Assembly (NCBI GenBank): GCA_017526905.1
Contig: JAFXQT010000009.1
Coordinates: forward strand, 1 to 43,129
Origin: Bacteroidaceae bacterium
GTDB taxonomy: Bacteria; Bacteroidota; Bacteroidia; Bacteroidales; Bacteroidaceae
Length of the DNA: 43,129 bases
Reading direction: 5' to 3'
The first letter of the stretch is position 1. Each line of letters begins with the position of its first letter. Below the pieces are notes generated by a model. That model had not been told where the DNA came from. It did no database searches and worked only from the letters and a program-made list of their open reading frames with translations. The translations under genes were made by a program, and so were the position numbers. Below, piece by piece: positions 40,596 to 43,129 of the stretch.

Positions 40596-40940
40596 TTAGA
40601 GCTCAATCTCACCTACGAAGGTGGTGTCACCACGGGTGACGCGGATGGTGTAGGTGCCGCTGAGGGTGGCAGGGATCACGATGGTGTCACCCTCTACATT
40701 TACGTAAGAGGTGAACACCACTACACCATTTGCATCCAGCAGCTCCACGGTGGAGCCTACGGTGTAGGAACCGGCTGTCAGCGTGTAGCCGTCCAGATAG
40801 AACTCGGGTACGAGCACGGGGATTCGGTTCACTGGTCCTTGAGTAGGCTCGAAGATTGGGGTTAACACAATTCCGTCAGCCATCACAGGGCTGAATGCGA
40901 GGCACAATAGTGCGGCCAAGATACCAAGTTTTGTTTTCAT
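40596..40940 (-). CDS. DUF3244-type small secreted protein
   Basis: 114 residues from ATG 40940. Signal peptide MKTKLGILAALLCLAFSPVM A, then a single small beta-sandwich: IPVLVPEFYLDGYTLTAGSY TVGSTVELLDANGVVVFTSY VNVEGDTIVIPATLSGTYTI RVTRGDTTFVGEIEL, which fits DUF3244, a Bacteroidales family resembling a stand-alone sorting domain. Promoter TTG-N20-TATCTTTG directly upstream. It leads the RHS operon, separated by a hairpin, so it is probably expressed at a higher level than the toxin genes. Function unknown. Confidence 0.75.
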   Translation of the reverse strand: MKTKLGILAALLCLAFSPVMADGIVLTPIFEPTQGPVNRIPVLVPEFYLDGYTLTAGSYTVGSTVELLDANGVVVFTSYVNVEGDTIVIPATLSGTYTIRVTRGDTTFVGEIEL

Positions 40941-40973
40941 TTGTTTGTTATAGGTTTGGTTAAAAATCGGCCT

Positions 40974-41004
40974 CAAAGATAATGATTATTTCTGAACGCT
41001 CCAA
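40974..41004 (-). promoter_or_regulatory. Promoter of the DUF3244 / RHS operon
   Basis: Minus strand TTG (41004-41002), 20 bases, TATCTTTG (40981-40974), 33 bases ahead of the ATG at 40940. The 216 bases to the regulator gene are AT-rich and contain several GTTAAC-type motifs (TTGGTTAACCAAAAGTTAACC near 41022-41042, AATGTTAACTTTTTG near 41140) that could be regulator sites. Confidence 0.6.
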
Positions 41005-41192
41005 TACATAACTCAATATTTTGGTTAACCAAAAGTTAACCTTTTTGGGGACAATTATCTGTAAACCAATAAAGAACAAGAGTGAAAAGCAGGTTGAAAT
41101 TTCATTGGTAGCCCGAAAGGCGAAGAGAAGTTAATCAAATGTTAACTTTTTGATGTGTAGATGCCTTTAAATCAATATTCTGCCTGGTAAAC

Positions 41193-43004
41193 TTAGAGAG
41201 ACCTAAGCATTTCTGAAAGCGGACCGGTTTCCTTTTGCTCAAATAGCTTGCCGATGATGATTTCTTTCAACCTGGACACTCGTGAATCAGGCGTATCCAA
41301 CAAAGCGGCAATTTCATTACCCTTAAAATTCAATCTGAAAAGAATGCATGCTCTGAATTCCTGCTTTGAGAAGTGAACCATATTCGTTATAGTGGAATAG
41401 AAGGAAGGCAGGGATTGTTTAATCATCTCCCTCAGTTCCAGCCATTCGCTTTCAGGTATTATATTGTCCTGGTTCTTCTCCTTACTCTTTACTTTTTGTG
41501 TTATTCGGAGTTTTGCGTCCTTCTTGAACTTCTTGACGATGTCCGAATTCAGAATATCCTCTTCATTTCTGGCACATTGGAATTTCTGGTTCTCTTCACG
41601 TAGTTCAGAATTCTTTTTTTCTAATGCCACTACCTGCTGTTCTTGTGAATCATACAAGTATTCCAGTTCAGAAGCTTGGTGAAGGGAAGCCTTGTACTTT
41701 CTTCTGAATATGGTATAGGCAAGTGTTCCGGCCAATAGGGTCAAGGTAGCTCCCCAGATTATTCCTTGCCAAGCCCTATGAGCCTTTTTCGTCTGGACAT
41801 CAGCCTTGTTCTGATTCCTGCGATAGTTATAAAGTGCATCCGCCTGTTGAACTGCATCAGCATCTATCTGAGTAATAGCATGGTTGATGGCATCGTCATA
41901 CAAGTGCCCGTAATAGATGAAAGAGTCGGCCTGGTGCTTCCCTTCATAAAGGGACTTCAGTCCGCGGAAGCCCTCGATCTGATGATGGCAACTAACCAAT
42001 CGGCGGAAATAGGTCTCTGCTGAGTCAAGCATGCCGGTGCCGAGATAAAAGAATCCCTTAGACTGATAGTAAAGTTCGTATTCCTTAGCTATCATGCCGT
42101 AACGGTTGAACAATCCGGACTGGCTTTCAAAAATCCGCATCATAGAATCTGCCCGATGCCACTGTTCGTATTGGACGGCTACAGAAATGGCCATAGGATA
42201 GACTCTGGCAGCTGCCTGGGGCATATTATGCTTAAGATACAGTTTCCTTATTTCCTCGGTCATTAAAAAAACCGCCGCTGTATCTTGTTTTTGGTAATAG
42301 GCCTGAATCTGCATTTCTTTCCCCCGGAGGTACGAATACACATCCCCTGCTTTTTGAGCATATTGGCTGTACTTCTGATATGCTTCAATCTCCTTATCGG
42401 TAAGCTGTTGAGCCAAATAAGTCTCTGCCATCTGCCCATACACCCGGTATAGTGTCTTGTAGTCGCAGTCCGTGCTGAGCGTGTCTGCACAGTCCACCGC
42501 CTCCTGCCAGGCATTGATGGCGGCAGGTGCTTCGCCCATGTCGCGGTAGGCACAGCCGAGGAGGTAGTGGGCTTTCAGCCGTTGGTTAGCTGCGCTGACT
42601 TTTGTCACGACTCGGCCATCTCTAAGCCAGCTTATAAGGCGCTCGCTGCTCCAAAAGTTACTGGAGCCGTGGCGATCGTAGTAGCGGACCACCTGCTTCA
42701 GCACGGAGTCGGTGGCGAAGGGCTTGTAGCTCTTGTTCATGGCCTCGGCCAGCAGCACCTCATAACGCATACGGTCGGCCTTCGGCCAGGCGGTTCGGGC
42801 CTGATGCTGAACGCTGTCGAGGAGACGGAGGGCTCCCTGTGGCCCCCCGGCGGGGGGCGTTTGGGAAGCTGATGTGGATGGGGGTGGATTGAGGAGGGAG
42901 TCGGCACGGGCCAGCAGCGCCGCGGCCTCGGGATTGCTGCGGCGGCAGGCTATCAACATCAGCGCAACGATGAATGGTGCAATGAAAATGAGGCTTCGTC
43001 TCAT
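41193..43004 (-). CDS. TPR / transmembrane / HTH regulatory protein with N-terminal lipobox and in-gene REP element
   Basis: 603 residues. It opens MRRSLIFIAPFIVALMLIAC R, a lipoprotein-like signal (C20). Residues about 95-390 are helical TPR-type repeats (KAHYLLGCAYRDMGEAPAAI NAWQEA; MAETYLAQQLTDKEIEAYQK Y). A membrane helix at about 411-433 (IIWGATLTLLAGTLAYTIF) is followed by a coiled coil (QQVVALEKKNSELREENQKF) and a C-terminal helix-turn-helix like sigma region 4/LuxR (FRACILFRLNFKGNEIAALL DTPDSRVSRLKEIIIGKL). This periplasmic-TPR, cytoplasmic-HTH design is common in Bacteroides regulators. It lies just upstream of the DUF3244/RHS operon on the same strand and probably controls it. Residues 39-56 (PPPSTSASQTPPAGGPQG) are encoded around a GC palindrome. 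Confidence 0.78.
   Translation of the reverse strand: MRRSLIFIAPFIVALMLIACRRSNPEAAALLARADSLLNPPPSTSASQTPPAGGPQGALRLLDSVQHQARTAWPKADRMRYEVLLAEAMNKSYKPFATDSVLKQVVRYYDRHGSSNFWSSERLISWLRDGRVVTKVSAANQRLKAHYLLGCAYRDMGEAPAAINAWQEAVDCADTLSTDCDYKTLYRVYGQMAETYLAQQLTDKEIEAYQKYSQYAQKAGDVYSYLRGKEMQIQAYYQKQDTAAVFLMTEEIRKLYLKHNMPQAAARVYPMAISVAVQYEQWHRADSMMRIFESQSGLFNRYGMIAKEYELYYQSKGFFYLGTGMLDSAETYFRRLVSCHHQIEGFRGLKSLYEGKHQADSFIYYGHLYDDAINHAITQIDADAVQQADALYNYRRNQNKADVQTKKAHRAWQGIIWGATLTLLAGTLAYTIFRRKYKASLHQASELEYLYDSQEQQVVALEKKNSELREENQKFQCARNEEDILNSDIVKKFKKDAKLRITQKVKSKEKNQDNIIPESEWLELREMIKQSLPSFYSTITNMVHFSKQEFRACILFRLNFKGNEIAALLDTPDSRVSRLKEIIIGKLFEQKETGPLSEMLRSL
42831..42859 (-). repeat. REP-like GC palindrome inside the TPR regulator gene
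   Basis: On the coding (minus) strand GCCCCCCGCCGGGGGGCCAC followed by AGGGAGCC. It matches the HAD element base for base through the first 20 positions, then diverges. Translated as TPPAGGPQGA in a third reading frame. Confidence 0.8.
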
Positions 43005-43026
43005 GCGTCCTTTTGATAAATTGCCA

Positions 43027-43034
43027 CAAAGATA
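43027..43034 (-). promoter_or_regulatory. -7 element of the TPR regulator promoter
   Basis: TATCTTTG on the minus strand, 22 bases before the ATG at 43004. Beyond it, to the window end, a plus-strand ATG at 43091 opens MRQITLTSNGCLG with no stop before the edge; too short to call a gene. Confidence 0.55.
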
Positions 43035-43129
43035 AACGTTTTTCCGGGATACGCGGCATGTTTTCCGAGAAAAGTTAACTTCGTTCGGTTATGAGGCAGA
43101 TAACCTTAACCTCTAATGGATGTTTAGGG

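Noticed and set aside
1-43129. tRNA or rRNA genes
   Set aside because: I saw no cloverleaf or rRNA-like segments on either strand by eye; a tRNAscan run would be decisive.

Overview
The window looks like a chromosomal segment of a GC-rich member of the Bacteroidales, probably a Prevotellaceae or Bacteroidaceae gut-type organism. The reasons are: promoters of the Bacteroidetes type (TAnnTTTG at -7, often with TTTG or TTG about 20 bases upstream); families typical of the order (DUF4252, DUF3244, DUF4890, a PorT-like barrel, C10 peptidases with BspA-type leucine-rich repeats, TonB-type barrels, Bacteroidales GG-leader peptides, four-helix-bundle S23-like proteins); and C-terminal tails resembling type IX sorting signals. 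All identifications come from reading the sequence; no database search was run.

Region 1 (1-6.3 kb): the 3' part of a REP-associated (RAYT-like) transposase ending near a run of eight G, a secreted GH127 arabinofuranosidase, a frameshifted four-helix-bundle gene enclosed by inverted arrays of small hairpin repeats, a HAD phosphatase, and a convergent rubrerythrin.

Region 2 (6.3-15.7 kb): a leftward pair of secreted proteins (a small tail-bearing protein and a 745-residue beta-helix carbohydrate-binding-like protein), an AraC regulator, trmO, a DUF4890 periplasmic protein, a leftward GH43 glycosidase, a DEAD-box RNA helicase that begins with TTG just after another copy of the hairpin repeat, and a PorT-like barrel.

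Region 3 (15.7-28.5 kb): an ECF sigma factor operon with three DUF4252-type envelope proteins and an anti-sigma-like membrane protein; a 1595-residue secreted C10 cysteine protease with three repeated calcium-loop plus LRR modules; and a tightly packed operon of an OmpA-like protein, a phosphoglycolate phosphatase-like HAD protein, a flavin reductase, and cobU-cobT-cobS for assembling the cobalamin lower ligand.

Region 4 (28.5-43.1 kb, mostly leftward): a decayed peptide-export locus (GG-leader precursor-like ORF, outer-membrane barrel, truncated C39 peptidase), a glycosyltransferase pseudogene, an orphan RHS fragment, and a polymorphic-toxin operon. That operon runs DUF3244 protein, secreted tail protein, RHS shell protein, RHS protein with an AT-rich HELTE-bearing tip, and a putative immunity lipoprotein. 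Upstream is a TPR / membrane / HTH regulator.

Two repeat systems cut across these regions and are the most unusual content. One is a set of GC-rich REP-like palindromes carried in frame, and in three different reading frames, inside four genes (HAD phosphatase, cobT, cobS, TPR regulator), with a RAYT-like gene at the window edge. The other is the hairpin-plus-spacer repeat with compensatory stem changes, arrayed in opposite orientations on either side of the S23-like gene and present again in the helicase leader.
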